From NCBI RefSeq assembly GCF_001039355.2, contig NW_019775560.1, positions 165,926 through 229,925 of the forward strand: a DNA stretch of 64,000 nucleotides, given 5' to 3'. The notes under the pieces were generated by a model. It worked only from the letters and a program-made list of their open reading frames with translations. It was not told the origin of the DNA and ran no database searches. Position numbers and translations under genes: made by a program. Below, piece by piece: positions 36,252 to 49,203 of the stretch. This DNA is from Lingula anatina. Taxonomy: Eukaryota > Brachiopoda > Lingulata > Lingulida > Lingulidae. Positions within the stretch are counted from its first letter, which is position 1, and every line of letters starts with the position of its first letter.

Positions 36252-37262
36252 TTTTTTCACATGGAACATATTTCCAGAATACATGACTGTATAACAGCTC
36301 CGCAAATGTTTCTGCTGCCATGTGATTTAAAATGGTTGCAATTCATTTGGGGTTCAATGTGGCTTTTTTAGATCAAGGTTTTGTACAGCTGTACATCTTT
36401 TGCACCTACAGCTTATCCTAATAAGAATCCTGAAAAACACTTGGTTTGATTATTGATTGATTTGATATCAGATATAATCTACTACATTTCAGTATCCTTG
36501 GTTATAATGTTTAAACCTGTAGTATACTCCTGGTCTCTGTATTTCCAGGAGAATGTTTTAATCCGAGATATCTTTGGCCTGGGAGCCCCCATCCCTGTCA
36601 GTACCCTCCCCAAGACTAAGATCCACAGATACGAGAGGGTGAGTAGACTGGTACACAGAAGGGAGTTGGTGTATTCAATATAAAACTTTATATATATTTA
36701 TTTATTTTTGCATAATTCCAGGTGTATTTTGAGTTGCAGTCATGTTATATAGAACTCTGATTCATTGGCAAAATAACATGTGCATGTAAGATTGATCACT
36801 TGTATTGAGAGTCAGTAAATGGTAAAAATTAAACAGCTTGAGATAATAAGTCAAGTGAGATATCTGTCATGTCATTGTTTGACTGCTTGTTTCCAAATAC
36901 TTCACCTTTTAGTCTTTTTACGTCTGTTTCATATGTGATGTAGCCATAGTTACTACTTTTCATTCAGTTTATAGTGAATAAAATGAAAAAAGGGGAAATG
37001 TGTGTTTGTTAAAAAAAAAAGGATGCAGGATATCTTTCAATTTGTAAGTAAATGCTGGTGAGGGATAGTCTTTTGTTTTAAGGTTATTTAATTCAACTGA
37101 TTTCTGTTTCAATCCCATTGAATGTCATTTAGTAATATTTATGACATCTCCACCTTGTTTTATTTTCAGCATTTAATGAACACTGCTGTTGCCAAGGCAC
37201 GTACCAAGGTCCGGGCAAAGACCAGGGATAAAAGGACTGTATCCGTCAGCTCAACAGGATAG
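28865..37262 (+). CDS. IFRD1: IFRD1 homologue, interferon-related developmental regulator
   Basis: Twelve exons give 433 residues plus stop: 28865-28886, 30486-30599, 32574-32664, 32992-33072, 33568-33769, 34152-34202, 34506-34684, 35014-35122, 35551-35685, 35976-36110, 36549-36638, 37170-37262. The ATG at 28865 (A at -3, MPKGKKK) matches the family's N-terminus better than the in-frame ATG at 28814, which has a poor context. A short basic N-terminus is followed by the ARM-like helical IFRD domain (for example TDSLKRCLSKGKGEEQ, RIAAGEALALLYELAR, the RAKKDRKQQRSSFRDILR block) and the C-terminal HL-N-A-KARTK segment. Family members act as transcriptional co-regulators linked to histone deacetylase complexes in differentiation and stress. 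Length and exon-by-exon similarity make this secure. Confidence 0.96.
29505..29556. repeat. Perfect 16-bp inverted repeat
   Basis: ATAAACATTAGAGAAC (29505-29520) and its exact reverse complement (29541-29556) are separated by 20 bases in IFRD1 intron 1. It could be a solo MITE remnant or a hairpin. No host function is evident. Confidence 0.7.
30261..30346 (+). repeat. Dispersed repeat copy 1
   Basis: About 85 bases including CCCCAGGGAGTTAGGTCGAT recur at 39353-39440 in the same orientation. The core is an imperfect palindrome GGTCGAT...ATCGACC. It lies in IFRD1 intron 1, close to another GATCGATC palindrome at about 30142. Confidence 0.75.
30693..30730. repeat. Alternating purine-pyrimidine tract (Z-DNA-prone)
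   Basis: Thirty-eight bases of strict purine-pyrimidine alternation (GT and GC steps) lie about 94 bases after the IFRD1 exon 2 donor. Confidence 0.85.
35147..35243 (+). repeat. Tandem partial copy of IFRD1 exon 8
   Basis: Immediately downstream of exon 8 (35014-35122) its last ~85 bases, donor and 15 intron bases are repeated with about ten changes. The copy has an in-frame TAA, a small deletion and no acceptor, but keeps GAG|GTGAGG as a donor. It is a dead exon. Confidence 0.85.
36186..36256. repeat. (ATTT)n microsatellite
   Basis: About fifteen ATTT units in IFRD1 intron 10, about 75 bases after the donor. Confidence 0.95.
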
Positions 37263-37421
37263 TATATGTCTGCCGCAGAGGATAATATCCATCAGTGCCA
37301 CTAGATAGTGTTCATCTGATTTCTGGATGATATCCATCAGCTCCTCTGGATAGTATCCCTCAGCTCCTCTGGATAGTTTCCCTCAGCTCCTCTGGATAGT
37401 ATCCATCAGTGCCAATGGATA
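37239..37421 (+). repeat. Minisatellite across the IFRD1 stop codon
   Basis: Units of roughly 24 bases with consensus near TCAGCTCCTCTGGATAGTAT run from the last codons of IFRD1 (encoding SVSSTG) through the stop and into the 3' UTR. The three central units are almost identical. The C-terminal residues therefore appear to derive from the repeat. Confidence 0.8.
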
Positions 37422-40180
37422 CATAAACATGTTGCAGACAGTCACTGAAGTCAAAGTGGTCTGAATTCCTTGAATAACATACCCGATGTTCTCCAAAATC
37501 ACATGGTGATTTTTGTTGGAAAAAGAAGTGAAGAGATCTTTCATTATATCATAAAATATTTGGCTCAAGCATGGGGGTTGCCGTATGGTTAATTGAAAAT
37601 CCATAAACTATTGGTTTGGCACAATAACACAGTTGAGCTTAAAATGCTCATCTCAAAAAAAAAAAAAAAAATGTCAGAGTGACTGGTGAACATATATTGA
37701 ACGTATATTGTGGTCATTCATTTTTATGGTACTGGTCGCTGGTCAAGCACACTAGAGATGGGCAGTAGACTGAGGACTGCCTTCTTCATTTTGGACTGAT
37801 CTCATCTTTTCACCATTACAACCAGTAGTGTAGAATATCTCATGCCTGTGTCTGCATGTTAAAAACGACACGGTGATGTACCAAGCTACTGGCTGCAAGT
37901 CACCTACTGACATTTTAGTATATATTGTTTTCTGTTAAAATTGTACTCAGTTAAGGTTTCGATGATTTGTGAAGACAAAATCCTCTGGTTGCACTTTGAG
38001 GTCTTGTTGTGTGTTTAACGACTGCTTTTTGGTGTGTGTTGAGATAAAGAAAGTAGTAGCAGATTATTCAGTAGGTAAATCAACTTTAAAGGAGTACTTC
38101 TCTTTAATTGTTTACTGCTTGCAGGATTGTATTTATCTAGTGTCAGTTTACAATCGGAACCTTAGCTCTAGAATTTAGATCTGCACAGATGACTGGGAGG
38201 AATCTTAACACACCAAAAGTGATCCAGCTGAGATATTTTGATCAGATTTTTTTCAATAATGGTTTGTTAGATTGGTATATAACAGGGCAGTAGGGCAACT
38301 TGCTTACTTTATATTTTCCTTTTGAAAAAGACGATATGCATAGTAAAAGATTTAATCAAGGTCGTGTGCTTTTAATTCTGGCACTGATTACAGTTCGGTT
38401 TCGCGCACATAGGAAAATCTTTGTTTCACGTATAAGTGACAGGTGACAGGAGGGAAATAAAAATGTCACCTGAACTTGGGGTGGTTTAGGTCTAAAATTA
38501 ACAATATTTTGGTGCCAAACCATGCTATAGACCTGTTTATTGCTCACACTAGTGCTAAGGACGCAAAATTTGAATCATGACAATATACAAGGTGATTATG
38601 AACTCCAGTCAAAATTATTTTGTGACCAGTTGTATAATGTTAACTGTTAAGGTCCCAGAGGATTGATGGATTATTAATTATTGGTAATAATGTGTGATAA
38701 ACGGTGTTATGAGTCGCACTCAGTCCTGGAACTGCGACACTTATTTATTGGATTAGTAGGTATTTTACTGTTATTTATTACTTTTATCCCGCAAAGAGAA
38801 ACGCAAGGATGCAATATTACTGTCACTTGAGTAATATGTTCGTCTTGAGCTATTTGGTGAATATATTCTTTCGTTAAACATATGTTTATGCGTGTTGCAT
38901 GTTGTCTAAAAAATTTGGGGAAGTAGTATAGAAACCCAATACACCACTCATTGTCTGGTTTGCGTAGGTCTATATCTATTTAACATCGATGACTGCAGTG
39001 AAGTTCACGTGCGTATACAATGCATGTGACAATGCAGTAATTATAGATTATCTGCGTGACGGACATCACTGTTATACATTGAATTGAGTTGAAAAATAAA
39101 TCAATATGCTATATTTGTTTAGCTTTTTTTTTCTAATCGAGAAGACACTCGTCGTGAGAACGCAAAGAATTTAATTAAGAGATGCAACTATAAAATGCTC
39201 TTGAATATTTTGTAGCTTTTTGTCGATTGTTTTTGAAGAAAGGCGTCATCGCGGTCGCTGACATTGTGGTAGTTGAGTCAACGTTAGTACAAGTGATTGT
39301 TTTTTATATAAGATAGGTCTTTTGTTTGTAATCTGCATTTAGAGAATTGACCAGCTATTTAGCGTGAGCCCCCAGGGAGTTAGGTCGATCTAAAGTAGGT
39401 CGATCTAATCTATGGAAATGGGGTGTAGGCTTAAGGGTTAGTTGGAGTACTGGAGTTAGTATATGGGATAAATGTCACCAGTATGAAGAAATGGGAAGCA
39501 GACTACGGTTCCTAGTGGACTTTCATTCCTGTCACACCGGAACTGAAAATAAAAGGCTATACGGACATTTATTGATTTACTTTTTGATGATATAATGTGT
39601 ATATAAAACAACCAGGTCTTCGGACTGTGCAGTGCTGCCATTAAATGTTTTTAGACGTCTTATCTGAATTTTAAATAGACATTCAAGAGAGTAGTATTTG
39701 TTTTCAGGTCTCAGGGGAAATGACTGACTGTCATCGGAAAAATATCAAGGCCTTGAGAAATAATTTCAATTTTTCTCATCAACAGCAGGAAACGTTGCCT
39801 TAGCATCAAGCCTAACGACTGATTTAGTGGGTACCTTGTCGCATTACTATCTCTGTTTTAAGGCAAACAAAAAATCTTTAATTCTTTTGATCTCAAGTGG
39901 CCGAGTGTCCAGAAATGGTGACAAGACTTTAATCAAATTTTAGTTCCAAAAATAAAAAGGTCATTATTTATCTCTTTATAGATTACATAAAGGGCAAAGG
40001 AACACCCAACTCGCAGTGAACGATCTATAAATATGTGATTCAACATGACCTGCTTCCCGTATTGGCCGTATCTTTCTTAAAAGCGTATATCGACAGTCCA
40101 GATGACAAACTTGTCGAGTATTTGTGTTGGAAGACGCATCACTCATCACCTAGCTATAGTTGAATGTATAGCAAGGTTAA
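37422..40180. other. IFRD1-lectin intergenic region
   Basis: Contains an A17-like tract (about 37657), no recognisable gene, one dispersed repeat copy (39353-39440) and a TATAAATA match at 40026-40033, about 157 bases before the next start codon. Confidence 0.5.
39353..39440 (+). repeat. Dispersed repeat copy 2
   Basis: Matches 30261-30346 over about 80 bases with scattered substitutions. The shared core has GGTCGATCT-type palindromes. It is probably a small MITE or SINE-like family. No coding potential is seen. Confidence 0.7.
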
Positions 40181-40189
40181 GCTGTAATT

Positions 40190-43100
40190 ATGGTGCCAAT
40201 ACGAGTTCTCCTCACAGGATATTTTGTCAGTATATGCTGTATACAACTGGTAGCAGGCTTGGTGCAGTGTCCTAGCAACTATGTCCGTTTAGAATCATCT
40301 TGCTTTCGTTTTGAAAGGTCTCGACAAATGAACTGGGACGCTGCACGCCGTCAATGTGAAAGCGAAGGAGCTCATTTAGCTGTCGTAGACACGTTATCCA
40401 AAAGGGACACTTTGCTAAGCTACATAACCGGCAGAGGAAGTAAGTACGGGTGGGGTGTTTATTTGCCTCATCCAGTAAAAATTATTTTACCACAAAATTC
40501 TGATTAAAATGTAGTTCAGAAAAAGGGCATCGTTTTTCGTACCATGCATTTCAAGAAATGATTCTTGATAATCATATATAAACTAAAAAGTTTACCCTGC
40601 CCTTTACATCTTGTAAACAGACTATGGGTTATGAGACGTTCCGTCATTTAGCTCAGATTAATCCATCGAGTTTTTGGAAACGTGCTCACATTATTTCGCA
40701 CAGTCTCTGCTCACCCTATTATTACATTCTAACATGAAGCCTGCCTGATATTTTTCCATCAACTTTACGCAAAGCATCATGATATCAAACAATCCTAAGA
40801 GCAATTTGATTAAAAGGCAAATGAACATATTTCTCCTATAGATAAATGCTTTACGTAAAATTATATTTATGTGCCTGTTAATCTCTCATAAAGAATAAAC
40901 ACGAACGGGCATCATCGAAGAATGATTTCTCTTCTGTGTTTTAGTGTATTCGCTTTTCTGGGTTGACGGCATAGAGCCCAAAAATGATGGAAACTGGATA
41001 TGGTACTCTAACAACACACCCATAAACAGTTCGTTGTGGCTGCCTGGTGAACCCAATGACCTCAGCCGGGAAGATTGTATGCATTTTTGGGTTGCGGATA
41101 ACGTATTAGGATTAAATGACATAAGCTGCAGTGAAGCGCTCCACTATATATGTGAATCTTATCCAGGTAAAATTAGTTCCATGAACATGTAAGTTAACAT
41201 GTCAGTGCTAAAGATAACTTTAAAAAATCTACTCTCCCACTTCTGCCACCCGGAATGTTGTGTAAAAGAAGTATTTTTATCGTAATTTTGTAAGTACTGT
41301 TTCTTTTTTTTTTTTTTTTCAAGTACTGTAATCACCAAAGTATTTATTTCTACAATGTGTGTACTTTACCCTTTGAAACCGTGTTTTCTACCAATTTATT
41401 TCCTAAACAATCTAAGAGCCGTACGCGTCCTCTTTGGCAGGGCACTTTTCTAGTACTGAATAAGAAGTGTGTGCACACACAATATAAAAAGCTTGTAATA
41501 AAATTAAGTCAAACAGAAGCAAAATAGTCTTCATGAACGAATTCGAAGAAACTCAGAGTTTGTAAAATAGGACACATGTCACACATGAGATATAAGATAT
41601 GTAAATGCTCAAAAGTGCATAAGGCTGGATTGATATATGAAACAAAGATTCTTGGTTTGTTTTAAGTTTTGTAAATTACCTGAGTGTATAATGAATATCA
41701 ATGTTGCTCAGAATCTTTACATTTTATGTTGCTTTTCAATGTTGCATATATTAAGTTTTATTTCAGATGGAGCTTGGGGTTCTTGTTTATCACAAAAATT
41801 GATTTTTAATACTGCAATACAGATTGAGTAATTTTTTTGTAAACTTTATTTCAGTAAGGACTTGGGGATCCTGGGGTTCCTGGGGTTCATGCTCTGTAAC
41901 GTGCGGTTCACAAGGTCTAAGGTCCCGTACTCGTGTATGTGAAAACCCCGCACCTGTTGGCACCGGAAAACCCTGCCCTGGAGCTGACAGACAAACTGAA
42001 GTGTGTTATCCTCCACCGTGTCCTAGTAAGTAGGCTGCTGACAGGTTATCTCTGCTGAGATTTCTTATCTGTATGTAGAAGTTACATATTATTAATTTTT
42101 GCTTTGCACCGGCCTCTGCTTTTTATTTGACTTACACTTCAATTAGCATTTTTCCATTATACACCTATTGTTGAGGAAGCTAAAACGGTTTGAATAAATT
42201 AAACTTTAAATGAAATAAAAACTGCGCCGTAAGTTACAAAGTTTATAATCCTTCTTGCTCTTCTGTCTCGGGACAAATGAAAATTTGCAAATGACCCATT
42301 CGTCAGATCGAGTAAAATATTTTGTAATGACTGATGACACTCATCAAACAAATCGAATTAATTTTATAATCATTTTTAGCCTGTCAGGTACATAATGTTC
42401 CTGGGGCTACTACCTCGGTATCTGCGGCAAGGATATATGAAAATGAATACGTGAAGTACCACTGTCTACCGGAACATACACTGATCAGTGGGAGTTTGAA
42501 AAGAACATGTCAGGCTGACGGCACTTTAACAAACGAGGAGCCGCAGTGCAAAAGTGAGTAAATGGAATATTTGCCAAATCATTGCAATATACTCATCGTT
42601 TTCTTGTTTATCATTCTGGATATTACGATGGCTTTACTAATCTACATATCTCTTTCATAAAATATATTTACAACGTCCCAGTTCCAGCTCATATCTTTTT
42701 TAATTATCTATTTTTGATGATGGGAACTAATTAATTACTTTATTTAATTGTTATCAGAATGCTGTGGAAAGGCACGTTACATCGTGAACGGCTATCCCGA
42801 CACGCCTGCCTCCTTGTGCTATGGTGATCATGTCAACTATCTGTGTGACAGAGGTTACAAGTCCTCAAACAGCACACCTATCGTCTGCTCGTCACCCTAC
42901 GAATGGAAGTACTTACCCCTGCCTAAATGTGAACGTAAGATGAGATAATCGCATTTACCATAATATCTATTTACTGCATAATGATTAGTACCTGACGCAT
43001 TTTACGGTCTCTTCTGTTATTTACTGGATCATCTTTTTTTTCTATATTCGTAGCATTGCCTTAGACGAGCTAAATGCATTTATAGATAGTTTGTATTAAG

Positions 43101-46100
43101 ACATAGAACAAGGAATCCAAATCCAAATCGTTAATAAGTGCCCCTGAGCTGATTTATATTTCAACTTCAGCCGATGGAGAATGCGACTCGGCTGATATCG
43201 CAGCTCCCCAAGACGGCTATAAGGCGTGTTCTGGGGACGAACTAGACAAAGTGTGCTACATGCATTGTTCCAACGGACAGCAATATACAGGGGGACATGA
43301 CGTGTTTGAGTGCAGCGTAAAGACTGGCTGGGAATGGAAAGTGCGTCTACGAGGAAGCACGAGCTATGTGCGCAGCAACATAGGGACGTGTCAAAGTGAG
43401 AAAGATGACTCTTTTGTAATGGCAGTATAAAATTATAATAATAATAATAATGATAAGATTCTTATATGGCGCCTTACATTTTATCTCAAGGCGCCTTACA
43501 ATAATGGCTAATATACTAAAATATATAAAATGACTACAATATTTTAATCGTAAACTCTCATTGGAAACCATTTAAAATTTACACTACTAAAAATCAATCT
43601 TATTAAAAAACATATATATATTAAAATAAAATCTAAGAGATATAGACAGAATTAAAAATGTGGGTCTTTAAAAGAGATTTAAAATTGTCAAAGTCTTCTG
43701 TTTTCCTAATAAAATTTGGTAGACCATTCCACACTTTTGGGGCGTAGATTATAAAAGCACGATCTCCATAACTTTTTAGGCACCCCTTCTCTAGAACAGA
43801 ATGTTCTAAAATAAAATCATTCTCAGTATTAAAACGTGTGGACCGCCGTGGTAGGTTTAAACAGATAAGATCAGATAAATATAATGGTCCTTGTGAATGG
43901 ATCGCCTTAAAAATAATACAAAGTACTTTAAAATCAATCCTCTGCTTCACAGGCAGCCAGTGTAATTCTTTCAGAATGGGAGTGATATGGTGTGTACTAT
44001 TGTACTTAATTTGACAAACCAGTCTTGCAGCTGAGTTTTGAATAACTTGTAACTTTTTAATCTGATAGTCACAAATACCAAAGAGGAGACTATTGCAGTA
44101 ATCTAATCTTGATGATATAAATGCATGTACTAATTTTTCAGTGGTTTTGTTATCTAACACTTTTCTTATTTTTCCAATGCGCCATAGTGCATAAGATGCT
44201 GATTTACACACTTCAGATACACGCTTGCCCATGTGCCATTTTCATCGAGGGTAACTCCCAGATCTTTTACAGAGCTAGATGATTTTATAAGAACATTTCC
44301 TATGCAAATGTTGGCATTTGCTACAATTTTTTCTATTTGCCTTGAACCTTGATGTAAACCATATCAACTCAGTCTTACTATCATTTAAAGCCAACATGTT
44401 CACTTTCATCCATTCTCGAATCTCTGCAAGACAAGACTCCATAGAACGATTGTTGCAGACTGGCTGCTCTTGCATGTAATATATACTTGTGTGTCATCTG
44501 CAAAAATAACAGTGTTCAGACCATGCTTTAGTATGATATCTTCTACAGGTAACATGTATAATGAGAATAGGATCGGACCTAACACAGACCCTTGTGGGAC
44601 ACCTTACTCCAAGTTAACTGGCTGAGATAAAACCGACTCTATTGAAACCCTTTGTGTTCTGTTTTTCAGGTAAGAGGTAAACCAACTAAGTGCAAGTCCA
44701 TTCACTCTAAAACGATGCTGCAACCTGTGAAGAAGAATATTATGATCTATGGTATCGAAAGCCGCTGAAAGGTCTAGAAGAACTAAAATGACATCTCTTT
44801 GTTTATCCAGGGCAAGCATTATGTCGTTGTGGACTCGAAGTAGAGCTGTCTCAGTGCTGTGGCCTTCTCTATAGGCAGACTGGAATTTTCCAAAGAGTTT
44901 ATTTTCAGATAGATAGCTGCTTAGTTGGGAACATGCCATTTTTTCAAGAAATTTACCTAAAAAGGGTAGATTTGATATTGGTCTATAGTTTTTCAGGACA
45001 TTTTTACACAGCCCTTGCTTTTTAAGTAATGCATGGTCTAACAATTGCAGTTTTGCAGTTTGATGGAAAGATACCTGTTGAGAAAGACAGATTTACTAAT
45101 CTCAGGAGAACTGGAGATAACACACTAATACACTCTTTCACTATATATGTTGGCATGGGACCCAGAGCACAAAACTTAGAATTCATCCGGATCCAGAGCA
45201 CAAAACTTAGAATTATGTTGATTGCTTTATAGATTTAGAAAGAAGGAAGGTATAAAGTGGTTAATGTAACGTAATTCAAATATCAAACATGTTTTAAGAT
45301 CAAACTTCACTCCCTCTGGATAACTGATTGATGAGCAACCTGTGATATTAAATATACTTTGAAGTAATTTGGCTGACGTCTTTATTGTCCGTGTATATAT
45401 TTTTCAGTTTCGGATGATCCGTCGGGTCTGCTCATGTTCCTGACGGGTCCTGAGTTGAGGACATCCTCTTCGGAGCCGGATGAGGCACTGATAGAAGAGA
45501 TAAAAGATGAAATGATGAAAAAGCTGCTTGCAGCAAATATTTGCACAGATCCTTGCAAGGTACAATGACTTTATTACACAGGACACATAAAGATTGTAAC
45601 AAAATAAACTGTAGAACTTGTTTTATTATAGACAGTCTTTTTAAAGGAGAGTTATAAAACACAATGATTAAAAAATATGAAAAAATATGAGTCGTTTGGT
45701 AAAGGGACGAGCGTTACCTAGGTAAGCGAATACGCAGTACTTTTACTACCAAAAACGTCAAAGCACACAGACATTCACTTGTGAAAAGAAACATTGTAAA
45801 ATAAAACTTAAAACAGGTACTCGATATAGGACGTAACGGCTGCATTTCAAATATTCCTTGAATGTAGATACAAAATATTGAGGTAGAACAAGCTGTTGGA
45901 CACGTTAATCGAAGATCAGTTCCCCAAGAAAAATTGTTCAAGATGAAGATCAGTCTGTATGCCGCACCTGCCAAGGGCTCCACCACAACGCAACAATCGA
46001 CCAGAATTGAGCTCTCCAGAATTATGAAGCTTTTGAGGTAGGCATATTCTTTTTTATCTTCAATACAATTACAAACACAATATATATAAATACAGGGCAA

Positions 46101-47704
46101 TTTCTTTTAAGGTAGTTGGATGTAATGCTAACGGATTTTACACTCAAATTAGTCAAACCCGTTTGGCCTACCAATGATTAGTCTAATCTGCTTTGGACCG
46201 TTATTGAAAAGTTATGGCTGTTTATACATGTTATTAAAACCTAACCGTTTCATTGCTAAAAAGACATTCAAATAGGTACTTACATATGTATTTCTTACAA
46301 TCTTTAACAAAAATTAAAGGAATGTTGTGACATACATTTTGTAGCACAAAAGCCGCAGCTTTAAAACAAGCCATAACCTCACAGGCAATTACACTAGAAA
46401 TAGATGGCGCTCGTGTAACAGTTAAGGGGGATAACATCCAGATTTCAAGGCCATCCCTGGTGTGTCTCGATGGATCTATTAGGAAAGGCTTTGACTGTTG
46501 TAAGTCCTGTCTAGATTTTTTGTTATAAGTCACTGAATCACCTCTATTTATTTTTGTAGGATATGGAACGTTCTGCGTAATCAATTTTATGAATTTTGTA
46601 ATATTGCACGGACTAGATAAGTAATTTCTGCTTCACGGAAACTCCGCTGAATTACAATATTCTGGAATGTTCCGTTATCGACTTAAGCATTTTATACATC
46701 ATGCATTTTTTAAATCCCCAGTTTAACTTCCAGGAACGCTAGTTTTGCGGTTAAGTCATAAATGATATGTTTGTCGTTTTGTTTGTTGTAAAACAATATT
46801 TCTTCAAAATTTACAGTCACCTGTCCTGCAGGCACTTACCATGATTTAGCTGATAAGCAGTGTGCGTCATGCCCATTTGGACAATATCAGGACCAACCCG
46901 GTCAGATGTCCTGCAAACTGTGTCCGAACGGCACCACCACAGACAGATTAGGAATCAGCAACTCGTCCCAATGCAGAGGTATTCCTTATGTAATCTAAAC
47001 GGCCTTTGCGTTATTGCTTGTATTACCCCTTTCTAAAATATTCTTCATATAACTTGTGTTATACATCGCATTAACTGTATTTCAATAATCATTCAGTATA
47101 CATGTTCGTGTTTATTTGTCTTCTTACAGAATACGAGGGTTGTAACTGTGGTATACACCCGTGCATATTAAATGGTACAGCCTTTGAATGCAGTTGCCTA
47201 CCTGGTTATAAATCTGACAACGGAACCTGCATCGGTAATGTGCCTTTGATTGTCTATGAGAAACAATAAAGGATGACTGTCGTAATGGCAATTTATTCAC
47301 TATTTAAGCTAAAAATATGTATATAGTAACATATAATACTGGAGCAATTTGATGAAATGAATTTTCATATTATGATTATTTAGCTGAAAACGGCGTACGT
47401 AGTCAACATGCCTTGCATCATGTTTACAGGTAATTGTTTTGACATTAGTGTTTATAACATCACCGAAGATTGCATTTCATTAGTACGACTGTTTCTGTGT
47501 CACAGATATCGATGAATGCCTGTCAGACATATGTCCAGCGAATTCCAGGTGTATCAATAAGGAGGGGTCTTACAGGTGTGAATGTCTACCTGGATATGAA
47601 GGGGAATATTGTACAGGTGTGGTACAACGACAGTACACCTTATAGCGATCGTCTCTGAGAAAAGTGAATAAATAGATAAATAAACAAACCAACAAACAAA
47701 CAAA

Positions 47705-47743
<39 letters not shown>

Positions 47744-49203
47744 ATAGTAAATAAATGGGTTAAAATAAATTAAATAAGATAATTTAAATTAATAACCAGT
47801 GTTAAATCCAAGAATTTTGGCCATATATTGTCATACAACACACACTAAAACATTTTATCTGTTAAAATATGTGCGTAATTTGACATAAATATTATGAGAA
47901 ATAAAACCTTGATAAAATGTGAACTGTTGCAAAAGACATTATGCCCCAACAAGGGACAATGAAAATCCTATTTCACCCAGTAAATATGTTTTCAGATATC
48001 AACGAATGCAAGTACCCCGACAGCTGCCCCAACTCTAAGATGCTGTGTATGAACACAGTGGGGAGTTATAGCTGTACATGTCCAAGTGGGCTGTTTGGAG
48101 ACAATTGTGGTAAGTGCGGGAAATAATAAGATTTGAAATTACACCTGAATTGAGGAACTTACCACGGTGTGTTTTAGGATGAGGTTTTTGGAAGGATATT
48201 GTACCCTCGTTTTTCGCGCAGTTTAGTGCGATGTATAGGCTCTTCATTAATAACATATTGACTTTGCCTTTATTGAATAACTGCTTTAAAAGACGCTATT
48301 CAAATTGTAGCCTTCTGGCATGTTCAACGAAATTATATCAACCCCATATTTAAACTGATATTTCAGACAGTAAGTGTCCCCAAAATTCCACCGATACCGG
48401 CAACAGCTGTCTGTACATTTCGGACACTATGGTCAGTTACAGCGGTGCATTGAACTTATGTGGAAATTTCCACGCAGGAGCGCATTTGGTTGACGTGAAA
48501 GATAAGATATCGTTTAAACGGTTAACTTATAACCTGCAGTCAAAGAGATATTGGATGGGTGGGTATTTGCGTGTAATGTACACCTTTCATGTGTTGCCTT
48601 CAATGCTGTTGCTACAGTTGTCTCTTTTGTTCTCGTTATCCATCCGTATATAGTGATTGTTCACCTCTACCTTCCTCCGTCACCACCACTCTTACTACTG
48701 CATACTGATCTTTTCGCTTCGCTTACAGTAACTACATATGTGCTACAGGCTATGTTAATCGACAAGGTTATTTGATGTATAAACATTTATTTTACTAATT
48801 CAGATTTATAAATTACTTCACTATAATACTAGATTCTCTATCTGATGTACCAATGCATTCTTCTGTGCCAATTAATTCTTATATTTTTACTGTTTTATTT
48901 GAACTTGTGTTTAAGTTATGAATCTGCTGTCTGTTTCAAGTTTACCAAAGCATTAGTTAAGTATATTATCCATTCGCGTCTTTTCTACCAGGTCTTAACG
49001 ACATGGCTGCTGAGGGACAGTTTGTGTACAGTGATGGGACCACGATGACGTCATACAACGAATGGGGAAGTCGGGATTCAGTTCCGCCTTCTAACGATCG
49101 TGGCAAGAACTGCGTCATCATGGACGGCGGGGCAGCTTTCACATGGAGTGTTGTTGATTGTGACGACCTGAATTTTGCAATCTGCGAGTTTACACAAGTG
49201 TAA
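40190..49203 (+). CDS. Secreted mosaic lectin A: CTLD-TSP1-CCPx3-X-GCC2/3-EGFx3-CTLD
   Basis: Fifteen exons give 863 residues plus stop: 40190-40439, 40945-41166, 41855-42025, 42380-42553, 42758-42934, 43171-43395, 45408-45559, 45868-46037, 46345-46499, 46817-46978, 47130-47234, 47506-47616, 47996-48109, 48367-48558, 48992-49203. A signal peptide (1-23) is followed by a C-type lectin domain (to 157) with an EPN sugar/calcium motif and LND. Next come a thrombospondin type 1 repeat (158-214; WGSWGSW, CSVTCG) and three sushi domains (215-406). An unrecognised 159-residue segment without disulphide pattern (407-565) is followed by a GCC2/GCC3 cysteine module (566-619), three EGF domains (620-729; the last two are calcium-binding type DIDEC/DINEC) and a second CTLD (730-863) lacking EPN/WND. 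There is no transmembrane segment. It is probably an extracellular recognition or matrix protein; ligand unknown. Most introns are phase 1, as in shuffled modules. Confidence 0.85.
41767..41812 (+). pseudogene. Remnant of a TSP1 exon
   Basis: An acceptor-like TTTCAG is followed by codons for DGAWGSC, resembling the start of the TSP1 exon at 41855. The similarity then ends and a stop follows at 41829. It was probably a second TSP1 exon, as still found in the neighbouring paralogue. Confidence 0.45.
43425..45045 (-). mobile_element. CR1-like non-LTR retrotransposon, degraded, in lectin A intron 6
   Basis: On the minus strand, reading from 45045 down, a reverse transcriptase fragment contains [34 protein letters not shown] and, after an in-frame TAA at about 44602, GVPQGSVLG. 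The FADDTQ catalytic motif lies near 44500. The following thumb region is frameshifted. The last 199 codons (44232-43633) are intact and carry the [10 protein letters not shown] and [10 protein letters not shown] blocks of CR1/L2-type elements. The element ends in an ATT-rich tail (about 43430-43455) with a repeated GGCGCCTTAC. The 5' part, including the endonuclease, is absent. It does not disturb the host exons. Confidence 0.88.
45164..45215 (+). repeat. Short tandem duplication
   Basis: A segment containing CAGAGCACAAAACTTAGAATT occurs twice about 30 bases apart, just beyond the 5' end of the CR1-like fragment. Confidence 0.6.
47702..47745. repeat. (AAAT)n microsatellite
   Basis: About eleven AAAT units in lectin A intron 12. 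Confidence 0.95.
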
